A stretch of DNA of 64,000 nt from Zobellia russellii (GCF_018728565.1 NZ_JACSOI010000003.1:580009-644008), one strand, 5' to 3'; counted from the stretch's first letter, positions 27,526 through 37,458 are shown. The notes: generated by a model not told the origin, from the letters alone. Made by a program: numbers and translations.

Positions 27526-29106
27526 ATGAAAGCAATACCCGAAGAATACCAAATAGATAATACAATAGACCAAAGAAAGTATTTGGTAAATGGCGAACTA
27601 AAAACGTGGTCCGGTAATACTACCGAAGTATACTCAACTATATCATCTACAGAAGAATACAAGCCTACATTATTGGGTACTATTCCAGATATGGGGGAAC
27701 CGGAAGCAATCGAGGCTTTGGACGGGGCCATGAAAGCTTTTAATAGAGGACAAGGAGTATGGCCAACTATGCATGTAAAGGACCGTATTGAGTGTATGGA
27801 AAATTTCGTGCGCCAAATGAAGACTAAGAGGGAAATCATTGTAAAACTTCTGATGTGGGAAATTGGGAAATCTTTACCTGATAGTCAAAAAGAGTTTGAT
27901 CGTACCGTAGACTATATAAACGATACAATAGAAGAATACAAGCAGTTAGACCGTAACTCCGCTAAGTTTCAAAAGCAAGATGGAGTTTATGCTCATATAA
28001 AAAGAGGTCCGTTGGGTGTTGTACTGTGTTTAGGACCTTACAACTATCCTTTAAACGAAACCTTTGCCTTACTTATTCCCGCTATAATCATGGGGAATAC
28101 CACTATTTTTAAACCGGCAAAACATGGGGTCTTGTTGATTACTCCATTGTTGGAAGCTTTTCAATCTTCCTTTCCAAAAGGGGTGGTGAATATTATTTTT
28201 GGTAGAGGTAGGGCAGTGGCGGCACCTATCATGCAAACGGGAAAAGTAGATGTCCTTGCGCTCATAGGGAATAGTAAATCTGCCAATGCATTACAGGAAC
28301 AACATCCTAAGAGTAACAGACTTCGGTTGGTTTTAGGGTTAGAGGCTAAGAATCCGGCAATTATTCTGCCCGATGCAGATTTAGATTTAACTATTGATGA
28401 ATGTATTGCAGGTACCTTATCCTTTAACGGGCAGCGTTGTACAGCGCTTAAAGTAATATATGTACACGAAGATATAAGGGAGGAGTTTTTAAAACGTTAT
28501 GCCAAACGGGTAGATGCTTTAAAATTTGGAAACCCATGGGACAATGGGGTGAAGCTGACCCCTTTGCCAGAGCCTGGAAAACCGGACTATATTCAAGAGT
28601 TGATAGACGACGCTGTTACCAAAGGAGCAAAAATAAAGAACAAAAAAGGAGGCCAGCGGTTTGATAATTATATATGGCCAGCAGTTTTATACCCAGTTAC
28701 AAAAGATATGAGAGTGTATCAAGAAGAGCAGTTTGGTCCTATTGTACCCGTACTTTCCTTCTCGGATATTGAAGAACCATTAAACGATATGGCCGAAAGC
28801 AACTACGGACAACAGGTGAGTTTATTTGGGAAAGATGTATACGCGCTTTCGCCACTTATAGACACTTTGGTGAACTTGGTATGTCGTGTAAATTTGAATA
28901 GTTCTTGCCAGCGTGGGCCGGATATGTATCCGTTTACCGGAAGAAAAGACTCAGCTCAAGCTACTTTGAGCGTTCATGATGCTTTGCGTTCATTTTCAAT
29001 TAGAACGTTTGTGGCCTTCAAGGATAACGACTTAAACAATGAGACTATTCAGCAGTTATTGGAAGCAAAACTATCCAACTTTGTTAGTACGGATTATATA
29101 TTGTAA
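27526..29106 (+). CDS. Aldehyde dehydrogenase of the non-phosphorylating GAPDH (GapN) type
   Basis: 526-residue NAD(P)-dependent dehydrogenase. It has GPYNYPLNE near the cofactor site, the catalytic Cys in GQRCTALK and a C-terminal [15 protein letters not shown] like that of GapN (ALDH family 11). Where most relatives have the general base in ELGGK, this protein reads GLEAK, so the glutamate is offset by two positions; this looks like a subfamily trait rather than a mutation. The probable reaction is glyceraldehyde 3-phosphate to 3-phosphoglycerate with NADP+, but another aldehyde is possible. It lies 150 bases after ilvA with no pathway link. Confidence 0.8.
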   Translation: MKAIPEEYQIDNTIDQRKYLVNGELKTWSGNTTEVYSTISSTEEYKPTLLGTIPDMGEPEAIEALDGAMKAFNRGQGVWPTMHVKDRIECMENFVRQMKTKREIIVKLLMWEIGKSLPDSQKEFDRTVDYINDTIEEYKQLDRNSAKFQKQDGVYAHIKRGPLGVVLCLGPYNYPLNETFALLIPAIIMGNTTIFKPAKHGVLLITPLLEAFQSSFPKGVVNIIFGRGRAVAAPIMQTGKVDVLALIGNSKSANALQEQHPKSNRLRLVLGLEAKNPAIILPDADLDLTIDECIAGTLSFNGQRCTALKVIYVHEDIREEFLKRYAKRVDALKFGNPWDNGVKLTPLPEPGKPDYIQELIDDAVTKGAKIKNKKGGQRFDNYIWPAVLYPVTKDMRVYQEEQFGPIVPVLSFSDIEEPLNDMAESNYGQQVSLFGKDVYALSPLIDTLVNLVCRVNLNSSCQRGPDMYPFTGRKDSAQATLSVHDALRSFSIRTFVAFKDNDLNNETIQQLLEAKLSNFVSTDYIL

Positions 29107-29299
29107 TCTATCCCTTTAAACTACAAAAGCACAAAGGTTTCAATCGTAGCTTTGTATATCTTTCAAGGTTTCCCCTGAAACGCTAACATAGGTTTGAAGT
29201 ATAAAATTTTACCCCTATTTGCAGGGGTATTCTTTTTTTATGGGTAATTATGAACATAAATCTGACAATCGCGCATATTTTTAATTGATTTTCTCGCCA

Positions 29300-29307
29300 T
29301 AACTTTG
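29300..29307 (+). promoter_or_regulatory. Candidate -7 promoter element of the MFS gene
   Basis: TAACTTTG is a full match to the Bacteroidota -7 box TAnnTTTG, 77 bases before the MFS start. No good -33 TTTG is seen at the expected distance. Confidence 0.35.
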
Positions 29308-29384
29308 CTTAAAATTTTTGTTAATTTTTAATGTAAGCTCCAAATCTTACAAATAAATTTTGTTTAATTAAAAAGGTGTGTGCT

Positions 29385-30584
29385 ATGAAAACAAACACAG
29401 CAAATAGAAAAGCGCTAATAGCTTTAGCGATAGGTGGTTTTGGTATTGGATTGACGGAATTTGTTATCATGGGAATTCTTCCTGATGTAGCTAAAGGTTT
29501 AGGTATTACCATTCCTCAAGCTGGTCATTCTATTGCGGCTTATGCACTAGGAGTAGTAGTTGGAGCTCCGTTATTAACCAAAATAGGAGCCAAGTTAAAT
29601 TCACGAACGGTTTTATTATTATTAATGGGGTGGTTCACCTTATTTAATACACTATCCGGTTTTTCGGATAGTTATATCACATTATTGATTACTCGATTCT
29701 TATCGGGATTACCGCACGGAGCCTTTTTTGGAATAGGTGCCGTAGTTGCCGGTAAGTTGGTCAAGGCAGGAAAATCAGCTCAAGCAATTGCCGTAATGTT
29801 CTCCGGGTTAACAATTGCCAACGTTATTGGTGTACCAACGGGAACGTATATAGGACATCACTATGATTGGAGTTTGTCTTTCTTTATGGTTGGAATCGTT
29901 GGGTTTATGGCAATTTTAAGTGTGCTTTTTTGGATGCCAAAAATAACGCCAGACCTTCCTAAGGAACGATCTAACGAGAACAAGGGGTTAAAAAATGGTG
30001 AATTATGGGCACTTATTGCTTTGACAACGATTGGGACCGGCGGATTTTTTGCTTGGTATAGCTATATAGCTCCATTAGTGACCGATATTGCCGGAATGGG
30101 AGAACATATGGTTAGTTATGCTATGATTTTAGCCGGTCTTGGTATGGTAGTCGGTAATTTCTTGGGGGCAAAAATGGCGGAGTGGTTCGCACCGTTAAAG
30201 GCAGTAGCTATAAGTTTAAGTATTATGGTTATTTTATTGTTGATAAACGCGGTAGTTGCATCAAGCCCGCAGTTATTATTGATTATGACCTTTTTAATGG
30301 GATTGGCTTCTTTTACGGTTTCAACACCCATACAGATGGCAATTATCAATACATCAAAAGGAAATGAAATGTTGGGTTCTTCAATGAATCAAAGCGCTTT
30401 TAATATGGGAAATGCCTCGGGTGCTTACTTGGCCGGTTTGCCAATAGCCTATGGTTTTGGAGTAGTATATTCTGGAATTGTAGGAGCAGTCCTTGCCGGA
30501 ATTGGCGTGGTTATGGCTGTTTCAATTTTGGTGTATAGAAGGCAAAAAGCAAATAAATATAGAAAATTGGCTTATAATAGTTAG
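29385..30584 (+). CDS. MFS transporter, DHA1 / AraJ-like exporter
   Basis: About 399 residues with twelve predicted membrane helices. The first helix region LAIGGFGIGLTEFVIMGILPD and RFLSGLPHGAFFG are typical of the AraJ/sugar-efflux and drug:H+ antiporter-1 group. Start chosen at ATG 29385, which has AAAAAGG about 9 bases upstream; a GTG at 29376 would add three residues. Likely exports a small molecule such as a sugar or drug; substrate unknown. It ends before a terminator shared with the convergent leuB. Confidence 0.88.
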   Translation: MKTNTANRKALIALAIGGFGIGLTEFVIMGILPDVAKGLGITIPQAGHSIAAYALGVVVGAPLLTKIGAKLNSRTVLLLLMGWFTLFNTLSGFSDSYITLLITRFLSGLPHGAFFGIGAVVAGKLVKAGKSAQAIAVMFSGLTIANVIGVPTGTYIGHHYDWSLSFFMVGIVGFMAILSVLFWMPKITPDLPKERSNENKGLKNGELWALIALTTIGTGGFFAWYSYIAPLVTDIAGMGEHMVSYAMILAGLGMVVGNFLGAKMAEWFAPLKAVAISLSIMVILLLINAVVASSPQLLLIMTFLMGLASFTVSTPIQMAIINTSKGNEMLGSSMNQSAFNMGNASGAYLAGLPIAYGFGVVYSGIVGAVLAGIGVVMAVSILVYRRQKANKYRKLAYNS

Positions 30585-30635
30585 GCGAAGTGTATTGTGT
30601 AGTTTAAAATATAAATTACATTATTGATGATAATA

Positions 30636-30668
30636 AAAAACCTCCCAAGTTAATCTTGGGAGGTTTTT
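30636..30668. terminator. Bidirectional intrinsic terminator
   Basis: Perfect stem AAAAACCTCCCAAG / CTTGGGAGGTTTTT with a 5-base loop, between the MFS gene and the convergent leu operon. Confidence 0.92.
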
Positions 30669-30692
30669 AGTATTATTTTGATTATAATCTAC

Positions 30693-31748
30693 TTAAACAT
30701 TCTTGGCCAACCAATCACCAACTTCGCTTGTTTTGTACGATTTGGCGTCTTCGGAAAGGTCTTCGGTTACGATGCCTTCGGCTAAAGACTTGTTTACTAC
30801 ACGACGGATGTCCTCGGCTTCTTCCTGTAGACCGAAATCTTCAAATAGCATAGCTGCTGAAAGTACGGTTGCCAATGGGTTGGCGATATCCTTTCCTGCG
30901 GCTTGTGGGTAAGAACCGTGTATGGGCTCGTACAATTTTGTTTTTTCACCTACGGAAGCAGAAGGCATTAATCCCATAGAACCTGAAATTACGGAAGCTT
31001 CATCCGTTAGGATATCTCCAAATAGGTTTTCTGTGATGATTACATCGTATCCTTTTGGCCATTGTACCAAACGCATGGCAACGGCATCCACAAATTCATA
31101 AGAAACTTCAACCTCAGGATAATCTTTTTCCATGGCCTGTACGGTTTCTCTCCATAAACGTGAAGATTCCAAAACGTTGGCTTTGTCAACACAACAAAGA
31201 CGTTTAGACCGATTCATGGCCATTTCAAAACCTTTTTTTGCCAAACGCTGAATTTCGGCTCGAGTATAGGTCATGGTGTCAAAAGCTGTATTCCCATCAT
31301 CTTTTCTTCCGCGTTCCCCAAAATATACACCACCTGTTAACTCACGAAGAATTATCAAATCGGTACCTTCTATACGTTCGCGTTTTAAAGGCGACTTATC
31401 AATTAAAGAAGGGAAAGTAAAGGTTGGACGTACATTGGCAAAAAGACCCAATTTTTGTCTCATTTTCAATAAACCTTGCTCAGGACGCACCTTAGCGGAA
31501 GGGTCATTATCAAATCTCGGGTGACCTATGGCTCCAAAAAGAACGGCATCTGCACTGGCACAAACTTCGTGTGTTGAATCTGGATAAGGCTCTCCAACAG
31601 CATCAATAGCTGCAGCGCCTGTCAACGCAGGTTTCCAACTTATTTCGTGCTTATATTTTGTTGCGATAGCGTCGCAAACTTTTACGGCTTGGTCAATAAC
31701 TTCGGGGCCGATACCATCTCCGGCCAATAGTGCAATGTTTAATTTCAT
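30693..31748 (-). CDS. leuB: 3-isopropylmalate dehydrogenase
   Basis: NAD-dependent oxidative decarboxylase of leucine synthesis, 351 residues. It shows ALLAGDGIGPEV at the N-terminus, the substrate-binding LRELTGGVYFGERG, the metal-binding Asp residues around ITENLFGDILTDEAS and the NAD-binding EPIHGSYPQAAGKDIANP. Last gene of the minus-strand leuCDAB operon, 17 bases after leuA. Confidence 0.97.
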   Translation of the reverse strand: MKLNIALLAGDGIGPEVIDQAVKVCDAIATKYKHEISWKPALTGAAAIDAVGEPYPDSTHEVCASADAVLFGAIGHPRFDNDPSAKVRPEQGLLKMRQKLGLFANVRPTFTFPSLIDKSPLKRERIEGTDLIILRELTGGVYFGERGRKDDGNTAFDTMTYTRAEIQRLAKKGFEMAMNRSKRLCCVDKANVLESSRLWRETVQAMEKDYPEVEVSYEFVDAVAMRLVQWPKGYDVIITENLFGDILTDEASVISGSMGLMPSASVGEKTKLYEPIHGSYPQAAGKDIANPLATVLSAAMLFEDFGLQEEAEDIRRVVNKSLAEGIVTEDLSEDAKSYKTSEVGDWLAKNV

Positions 31749-31765
31749 TATCGTATTGATTCTAT

Positions 31766-33283
31766 TTATATAATATTAAGCATCTTTTCTGTTGCTTTGA
31801 TTGCGGATACCGTTTGATCGGAATCCAAACCTCTTGTAATCAATTCTTTACTTCCATTCTGCCAAGTGATTATGGTCTCACACAAAGCATCGGAATTACT
31901 TCCTGGCGGAATCCTTACGGCATAATCCGTTAGTTTTGGAAAATCCATTTTCTTTGAGGTGTAGAGTTTTCTAAGGGCGTTCATAAAAGCGTCATACTGT
32001 CCATCTCCCTGCGCATGCGCCTCTAAAAGTTCTCCGTTCATTTCTAAGGAAACCGTAGTTGATGGACGCAACCCTTTTGAATGAGTGAGTACATACGACC
32101 GGATAAATACTTTCTGTTGATGGTCGTCTCCACCACCCAAAACATCCGAAATGATATAGGGCAGATCATCTTTGGTTACTCTTTCTTTTTTGTCTCCCAA
32201 CTCAATAATACGTTGGGTAACTTTTTTTAATTCCTCATCATTAAGAGTAAGTCCTAATTCTTGTAAGTTCTTCTGTATATTGGCTTTTCCCGAAGTTTTT
32301 CCAAGTGCGTATTTTCTTTTTCTACCAAAACGCTCGGGCAGTAGGTCGTTAAAATACAGATTCTTTTTACTGTCCCCATCCGCATGTATGCCAGCGGTCT
32401 GGGTAAATACATTATCACCAACAATGGGCTTATTGGAAGGAATGCCCACTCCGGTAAAAGCAGAGACCAGTTTACTTACTTTGTATAATGAAGACTCGTT
32501 TACATTGATTTTAACATCCGTCAAAAAATCATTTATTACCGCTACGGCACTCGCCATGGGAGCATTTCCTGCTCGTTCGCCCATTCCGTTTACCGTAAGG
32601 TGAAGTCCGTGGCAACCGGCTTTAACCGCTTCCATAACATTTGCCACACCAAGGTCATAATCATTGTGACCATGAAAATCAAAATGTGTATTTGGGTAAC
32701 GCGCTACAATTTCCGAAGTGTAATCAAATGTTTCGGTGTGTGTCAATACACCCAATGTATCCGGAAGTAAAACGCGTTTAACAGGCTGTTGCGTAAGAAA
32801 ATCCAAGTATTGAAAAACGTATTCTTTGGAAGTGCGCATACCATTACTCCAGTCTTCAAGATACACATTGGTGTCAATGTTATTTTTGGAAGCCAAGGCA
32901 ATTGCCTTTTCAATATCTGAAAAATGTTCTTCCGGAGTTTTTTTAAGCTGATGGGTAAGGTGGTTCAATGAACCCTTGGTAAGCAAGTTTTGCACTTTAG
33001 CACCTGCCTTTTTCATCCAATCTATTGAAACGCCACCGTCTACAAACGTAAGAACCTCTACCTTATCAATACAGTTTTCTGCCGAAGCCCATTCCGCTAT
33101 TTGTTTAACGGACTCTAGTTCCCCATCGGAAACACGTGCCGAAGCTACTTCAATACGGTCTACTTTTAATTCGCCTAAAAGTAATTTGGCCAAGGTGAGT
33201 TTTTCGGAAACGGAAAAGGATACGCCAGAGGTTTGTTCGCCGTCGCGCAGCGTGGTATCCATAATTTCCAGTTTTCTTTTCAT
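31766..33283 (-). CDS. leuA: 2-isopropylmalate synthase family protein
   Basis: HMGL-like TIM barrel (DTTLRDGEQTSGVSFS at the N-terminus, metal-binding HGHNDYDLGVAN near residue 210) followed by a C-terminal allosteric LeuA domain, 505 residues. By sequence alone this family includes 2-isopropylmalate, citramalate and related synthases. Presence with leuC, leuD and leuB, and a separate threonine deaminase for isoleucine, argue for isopropylmalate synthase. It is divergent from the canonical E. coli LeuA, so a citramalate side activity cannot be ruled out. Confidence 0.85.
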   Translation of the reverse strand: MKRKLEIMDTTLRDGEQTSGVSFSVSEKLTLAKLLLGELKVDRIEVASARVSDGELESVKQIAEWASAENCIDKVEVLTFVDGGVSIDWMKKAGAKVQNLLTKGSLNHLTHQLKKTPEEHFSDIEKAIALASKNNIDTNVYLEDWSNGMRTSKEYVFQYLDFLTQQPVKRVLLPDTLGVLTHTETFDYTSEIVARYPNTHFDFHGHNDYDLGVANVMEAVKAGCHGLHLTVNGMGERAGNAPMASAVAVINDFLTDVKINVNESSLYKVSKLVSAFTGVGIPSNKPIVGDNVFTQTAGIHADGDSKKNLYFNDLLPERFGRKRKYALGKTSGKANIQKNLQELGLTLNDEELKKVTQRIIELGDKKERVTKDDLPYIISDVLGGGDDHQQKVFIRSYVLTHSKGLRPSTTVSLEMNGELLEAHAQGDGQYDAFMNALRKLYTSKKMDFPKLTDYAVRIPPGSNSDALCETIITWQNGSKELITRGLDSDQTVSAIKATEKMLNII

Positions 33284-33345
33284 TTGCTCTAGGGTTTCTT
33301 TAGAACTGTATTTGTATTAAGGTGATGTTGTAGTAATTGGTGTAA

Positions 33346-33384
33346 AGGAAAAAACAACCTGCCGAAACTCCAATGGTCCGGCAG
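33346..33384 (-). terminator. Hairpin with T-run between leuD and leuA
   Basis: On the minus strand CTGCCG, a 14-base loop, CGGCAG, then GTTGTTTTTT. It lies in the 137-base gap between leuD and leuA and could lower leuAB expression relative to leuCD. Confidence 0.5.
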
Positions 33385-33420
33385 ATTGCGGTAATCGTTT
33401 AACAGGTCTGCAATGGAAGG

Positions 33421-34017
33421 TTATAAAGGTCTATCCGCTGCAAATTCCTTGATTTCTTCCTGAATGTTCAAAAGGTAGTCAATGTCATCAAAACCGTTCA
33501 ACATATTTGCCTTTTTGTATGCGTTTATGTCAAAGCTTTCGGACTCTCCGCTGCCTTCTATGGTAATGGTTTGTTCCGGTAGGCTAACTTCAAAAGTTGC
33601 TTCTGGATTAGCTTCTATCGCCTTGAATATTTTATCAAGAAAGTCTGCGCTCACCTGAACGGGAAGCACGCCAATATTCAGACAGTTGTTTCTGAAGATA
33701 TCTGCGAAGAAACTGGAAACCACACAACGGAACCCATAATCATAAACAGCCCAAGCAGCATGTTCACGAGAGGAACCTGAACCAAAGTTTTTTCCTCCAA
33801 CTAAGATTTTACCACTGTAAGTAGGATTGTTAAGAACAAAATCCTTCTTTTCGGAACCATCGCCGTTATAACGCCAATCTCTAAAAAGATTATCGCCAAA
33901 ACCTTTACGCTCGGTAGCTTTTAAGAATCTAGCCGGTATAATTTGATCGGTGTCCACGTTCTCTATAGGAAGTGGTACTGCCGATGATTTTAAAGTATTG
34001 AATTTATCGTATGCCAT
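33421..34017 (-). CDS. leuD: 3-isopropylmalate dehydratase, small subunit
   Basis: Swivel-domain subunit of the aconitase-type isomerase, 198 residues. It has NVDTDQIIPARFLK, GKNFGSGSSREHAAWA and the RNNCLNIGVLPV segment. It pairs with LeuC, encoded 39 bases upstream, to convert 2- to 3-isopropylmalate. Length and motifs are normal for the family. Confidence 0.97.
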   Translation of the reverse strand: MAYDKFNTLKSSAVPLPIENVDTDQIIPARFLKATERKGFGDNLFRDWRYNGDGSEKKDFVLNNPTYSGKILVGGKNFGSGSSREHAAWAVYDYGFRCVVSSFFADIFRNNCLNIGVLPVQVSADFLDKIFKAIEANPEATFEVSLPEQTITIEGSGESESFDINAYKKANMLNGFDDIDYLLNIQEEIKEFAADRPL

Positions 34018-34056
34018 AATTTCAAATTGTAATTCTGATTTTAGATATAAATAAAC

Positions 34057-35472
34057 TTAGGCGGTTTCAACTTCCAATAATTCCCTTGGATCGGTAACCT
34101 TTCCTGTAACAGCTGCCGCTGCTGCAACTAGCGGACTTGCCAATAGGGTTCTGGAACCTGGGCCTTGTCTTCCTTCAAAGTTTCTGTTAGAAGTACTTAC
34201 CGCGTATTTCCCGGCAGGAACTTTATCGTCATTCATTGCCAAACAAGCGGAACAACCCGGTTCGCGAAGTTCAAAGCCGGCTTCGTTCAAAATGGCCAAA
34301 AGACCTTCGTCTTTAATTGCTTTTTCAACTTTATGAGAGCCAGGAACCAACCATGCCGTAACGTTAGGCGCTTTTGAGCGTCCTTTTACCAAAGAGGTAA
34401 ATAATCTAAAATCTTCAATTCTACCGTTGGTACAACTTCCCAAGAAAACAAAATCGATAGGTTTGCCCATCATACTATCGCCTTCATTGAAGTTCATATA
34501 CTGCAACGATTTTTTATACGTAGCAACACCACCTTCTACAGCATCCGCTTGCGGAATACCATTAGAAATTCCGATGCCCATACCAGGGTTGGTACCATAG
34601 GTAATCATCGGTTCTATATCGGCAGCATTAAAAGTAATTTCTTTATCGAACTCAGCACCTTCTTCGGTAGGTAAGGATTTCCAATAAGCCATAGCTTTGT
34701 CCCATGCTTCACCGGTTGGTGTAAATTCTCTACCCTTTACATATTCAAAAGTTTTTTCGTCCGGAGCAATCATTCCACCACGGGCACCCATTTCAATACT
34801 AAGGTTACAAACCGTCATACGGCCTTCCATAGTCATATCACGGAAAACTTGTCCGGCATATTCTACAAAGTAACCTGTAGCACCGGAAGTTGTTAATTGT
34901 GAAATAATATAAAGTGCAACATCTTTAGGTGTAACGCCTCTACCTAAGCTGCCTTCAACATTAATTCGCATGCTTTTTGGTTTGGTCTGCATAATACACT
35001 GAGAGGCCAAAACCATTTCTACTTCCGAAGTACCGATACCAAAGGCAATTGCCCCAAAAGCACCGTGAGTAGATGTGTGAGAATCACCACAAACAATAGT
35101 AGCGCCGGGTTGTGTAATACCATATTCCGGCCCTACAACATGAACGATACCGTTTTTTTCATGGCCAAGTCCCCAATATGAAATACCAAATTCATTGGAG
35201 TTTTCCTCTAGCATACGCAACTGATTTGCAGATAGAGGATCCTCTACAGGCAAATGTTGGTTAATGGTAGGGGTGTTATGGTCTGCCGTAGCAAACGTCT
35301 TTTCTGGATACATCACTGGAATGCCCCTAGTTTTTATACCTAAAAAAGCAACGGGACTTGTTACTTCATGAACCATGTGGCGGTCTATGAAGAGCACATC
35401 TGGTCCATTTTCTATGTGTTGTACCACATGTGAATCCCAAACTTTATCGAATAATGTCTTTTTTGTATTCAT
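34057..35472 (-). CDS. leuC: 3-isopropylmalate dehydratase, large subunit
   Basis: Aconitase-superfamily 4Fe-4S subunit, 471 residues. Cluster ligands are Cys in [14 protein letters not shown] and the pair in [20 protein letters not shown] and [14 protein letters not shown] are the substrate-site motifs. First gene of the leftward leuCDAB operon. No leader peptide rich in leucine codons was found upstream, unlike the ilv operon. Confidence 0.97.
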   Translation of the reverse strand: MNTKKTLFDKVWDSHVVQHIENGPDVLFIDRHMVHEVTSPVAFLGIKTRGIPVMYPEKTFATADHNTPTINQHLPVEDPLSANQLRMLEENSNEFGISYWGLGHEKNGIVHVVGPEYGITQPGATIVCGDSHTSTHGAFGAIAFGIGTSEVEMVLASQCIMQTKPKSMRINVEGSLGRGVTPKDVALYIISQLTTSGATGYFVEYAGQVFRDMTMEGRMTVCNLSIEMGARGGMIAPDEKTFEYVKGREFTPTGEAWDKAMAYWKSLPTEEGAEFDKEITFNAADIEPMITYGTNPGMGIGISNGIPQADAVEGGVATYKKSLQYMNFNEGDSMMGKPIDFVFLGSCTNGRIEDFRLFTSLVKGRSKAPNVTAWLVPGSHKVEKAIKDEGLLAILNEAGFELREPGCSACLAMNDDKVPAGKYAVSTSNRNFEGRQGPGSRTLLASPLVAAAAAVTGKVTDPRELLEVETA

Positions 35473-35493
35473 TTTATTTAAATTCTAAGCACA

Positions 35494-35501
35494 CAAATCT
35501 A
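35494..35501 (-). promoter_or_regulatory. Candidate -7 element of the leu operon
   Basis: The minus strand reads TAGATTTG, a full match to TAnnTTTG, 21 bases before the leuC start. No -33 TTG is seen at the expected distance. Confidence 0.4.
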
Positions 35502-35571
35502 ATGAAAGTGGACGTTGTTAAGAAATTAATGTAGTTGAAAATTACGATGTTCAACTTATGTAATACCCGAG

Positions 35572-35579
35572 TATTTTTG
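35572..35579 (+). promoter_or_regulatory. Candidate -7 element of the left TraN-like gene
   Basis: TATTTTTG matches TAnnTTTG within AGTATTTTTGTGTT. The same 14-base string occurs at the promoter of the right-hand paralogue (around 62276-62289). The -33 element is poor here, and it lies about 195 bases before the ATG. Confidence 0.4.
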
Positions 35580-35774
35580 TGTTATGTAATTTTATTTTAG
35601 GGTAGTTTATCGATTATATTTCGATAAAAATGTTGCATTTGGTCGGTAAAACAAATTAAAGAATCAGGACAACGAAAAAATTGTGTGAACTAAACAAGAG
35701 GTTATAATTTTACCGCGCTATGTGCCTAAACGGCAAAGTATAATATCCCAAATTACCTTAAAACCTACTTGTTA

Positions 35775-36770
35775 ATGAAGCTGAAAAATACATTTTTTGT
35801 TTTGTTCATTGCGTTTACTACAATTGCAATGAAAGCGAATAACTTGCCTATACCTGTTACCGTAAATGAAAGTATAACGGTTACTTTGTTTTTTCCTTCG
35901 GCAATTGAGAAGGTAATTGAGCCAGCTCCCCATTATAAGTTTGATTATGAGCCTAACGCAACAATGGCCACTCTTGTAGCCAGAAAAGGAGCAACAAGTA
36001 ATCTTACCGTGATTACCAAGGATGGGAGTATTTTTTCGTTTTTACTGCAATATGATAATGAGGTGAACAACTTTACGTATGTGTTGGCCACGGATCAAGC
36101 CATTGGAACGTTAAAAGGTTCTAGTGCTGTTGCAGTCAGTAGTAATAAAAATGAAGATGTAGTTCATCATAACGAAGAACCCAACAACAAAAAGCCGGTT
36201 GTGGAGGCTGGCTCTAACAAACCGTTAACACCTACCACATCCAAAGAAAAAAGAAATGTAAATAAAGAGACTCCAGCTAAGGAAGAGATCTATGACTCTG
36301 TAGAGGACGAAACGCCAGAAAATACAGGAAGCAGTCTCTACAATTCGGATAGGGAAAGCTATTATCAGATTTTTTGTGAAAATAGTTATTTAAAAAAATC
36401 CCGCTTTAAGAAAAGCTCCAACACTATTAATTTAATAGGGCTACACCTAAACAATATTATCAAGGACCATAATGATTTGCATTTTGTGATGGAAATTAAA
36501 AATGATTCATGGACCGATTTTAAAGTGAAGTCATTGAAGTTTTTTATAAAATCACTAAAAGGGAATCACGAAATAGAAATGAAAGAATTGTTCGTTTATA
36601 ACTTACAAGAATCCATTGCTGCCCACAGTGCCAATAATTTAGTATTTATCTGTAAAGATTTTGCTTTGGGCAAAGGTCAGAATATTTATGTGCTGCTCAA
36701 AGAAGAGGAGGGTAGGGAACGCTCTGTAATGTTGAGTTTAAACGCGGAACAAATTAAGCCTGGCAAGTAA
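35775..36770 (+). CDS. TraN-like (DUF4138/VirB9-like) exported protein, left copy
   Basis: About 331 residues with an N-terminal signal peptide. Residues roughly 25-100 (VTVNESITVTLFFPSAIEKV, then a strand-rich stretch) resemble the N-terminal domain of Bacteroidota conjugative-transposon protein TraN, itself VirB9-like. A charged low-complexity linker (about 115-200) follows, then a C-terminal domain (about 205-330) with YYQIFCENSYLKKS and NLQESIAAHS. It is clearly paralogous to the protein at 62344-63357. No other conjugation genes are present; it sits at the left edge of the T6SS island. Start is ATG 35775; a TTG at 35769 would add two residues. Confidence 0.75.
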   Translation: MKLKNTFFVLFIAFTTIAMKANNLPIPVTVNESITVTLFFPSAIEKVIEPAPHYKFDYEPNATMATLVARKGATSNLTVITKDGSIFSFLLQYDNEVNNFTYVLATDQAIGTLKGSSAVAVSSNKNEDVVHHNEEPNNKKPVVEAGSNKPLTPTTSKEKRNVNKETPAKEEIYDSVEDETPENTGSSLYNSDRESYYQIFCENSYLKKSRFKKSSNTINLIGLHLNNIIKDHNDLHFVMEIKNDSWTDFKVKSLKFFIKSLKGNHEIEMKELFVYNLQESIAAHSANNLVFICKDFALGKGQNIYVLLKEEEGRERSVMLSLNAEQIKPGK

Positions 36771-36783
36771 TATGTATCTATAA

Positions 36784-36812
36784 CCTACAATTGGTTTTGT
36801 TTTAATTGTAGG
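36784..36812. terminator. Hairpin after the left TraN-like gene
   Basis: Nine-pair stem CCTACAATT / AATTGTAGG with an 11-base loop, 13 bases past the stop. It has no clear T-run, so termination is uncertain. Confidence 0.35.
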
Positions 36813-36925
36813 CTACTAATTCTTCCATGGGAAAACAACTTTCCTATACACGTTTCAACTCACTGGGCTTTTAAGCTTGTGATATGATGTTTCTCCATAC
36901 CCAATACACTACAATAGCAATTGTA

Positions 36926-37324
36926 TTAAGTAGCGTTGCTCCCCATTTTTTTTCTGAAATTGTAGAGCGAAAATAAGATACCCAGACCAATTAAAAGGTA
37001 AAGCCCGTAGGACTGTATAAAAGAGGTTTCGGGAGATTTTGCTAACGTTGGATTTGCGGAATCGTAATAAACCGTTACCGAATCGTCTACGGATTTTAAA
37101 GTGCCAATAAAAGGGATTGCCAACAGTTCAACCCTACTTTTATATTGGTTGCCATCTTCATCCATGTAGGCAACCGTAGCGAACGACCTTGTACCCCTTG
37201 CCTTTATGTTGTTGTGTATTTCGGTAATCTTAGCTTTGGTTTCAATCCAGTTTTCAGAGGTGTTCTGCGCACTTAAGGGCCAGTAGAGTAGTGTGGACAG
37301 GAGAAATAGTAGGGAAATTTTCAT
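36926..37324 (-). CDS. DUF3592-like exported or membrane protein
   Basis: 132 residues: an N-terminal signal peptide ending near LSAQ, a small beta-rich domain (WIETKAKITEIH ... VTVYYDSANPTLA) of the DUF3592 type, and a C-terminal membrane helix (about 105-122) with a basic tail. DUF3592 proteins are widespread and uncharacterised. Its position beside the T6SS effector block, and a similar domain in the small protein at 60482-60868, make a role in effector immunity conceivable, but this is only a suggestion. Confidence 0.65.
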   Translation of the reverse strand: MKISLLFLLSTLLYWPLSAQNTSENWIETKAKITEIHNNIKARGTRSFATVAYMDEDGNQYKSRVELLAIPFIGTLKSVDDSVTVYYDSANPTLAKSPETSFIQSYGLYLLIGLGILFSLYNFRKKMGSNAT

Positions 37325-37458
37325 TAGGGCTGTTATTTATATAAATAAGGTTTCAAGGTATAGTTTAAAGACAACAAATACAATTATTATTAGTTATCTA
37401 ATCTAAACGCTTACTGAAGTATGTCCCTATTTTATAAGTAAACTGAAGAATTAGATTT

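Noticed and set aside
35473..35774. Leucine-rich leader peptide before leuC
   Set aside because: No minus-strand ORF with a cluster of Leu, Ile or Val codons and no terminator was found in this gap.
35775..36770. Integrated conjugative element suggested by TraN-like proteins
   Set aside because: No relaxase, coupling protein, integrase, attachment-site repeat or other tra gene in 28 kb; the neighbours are T6SS genes.
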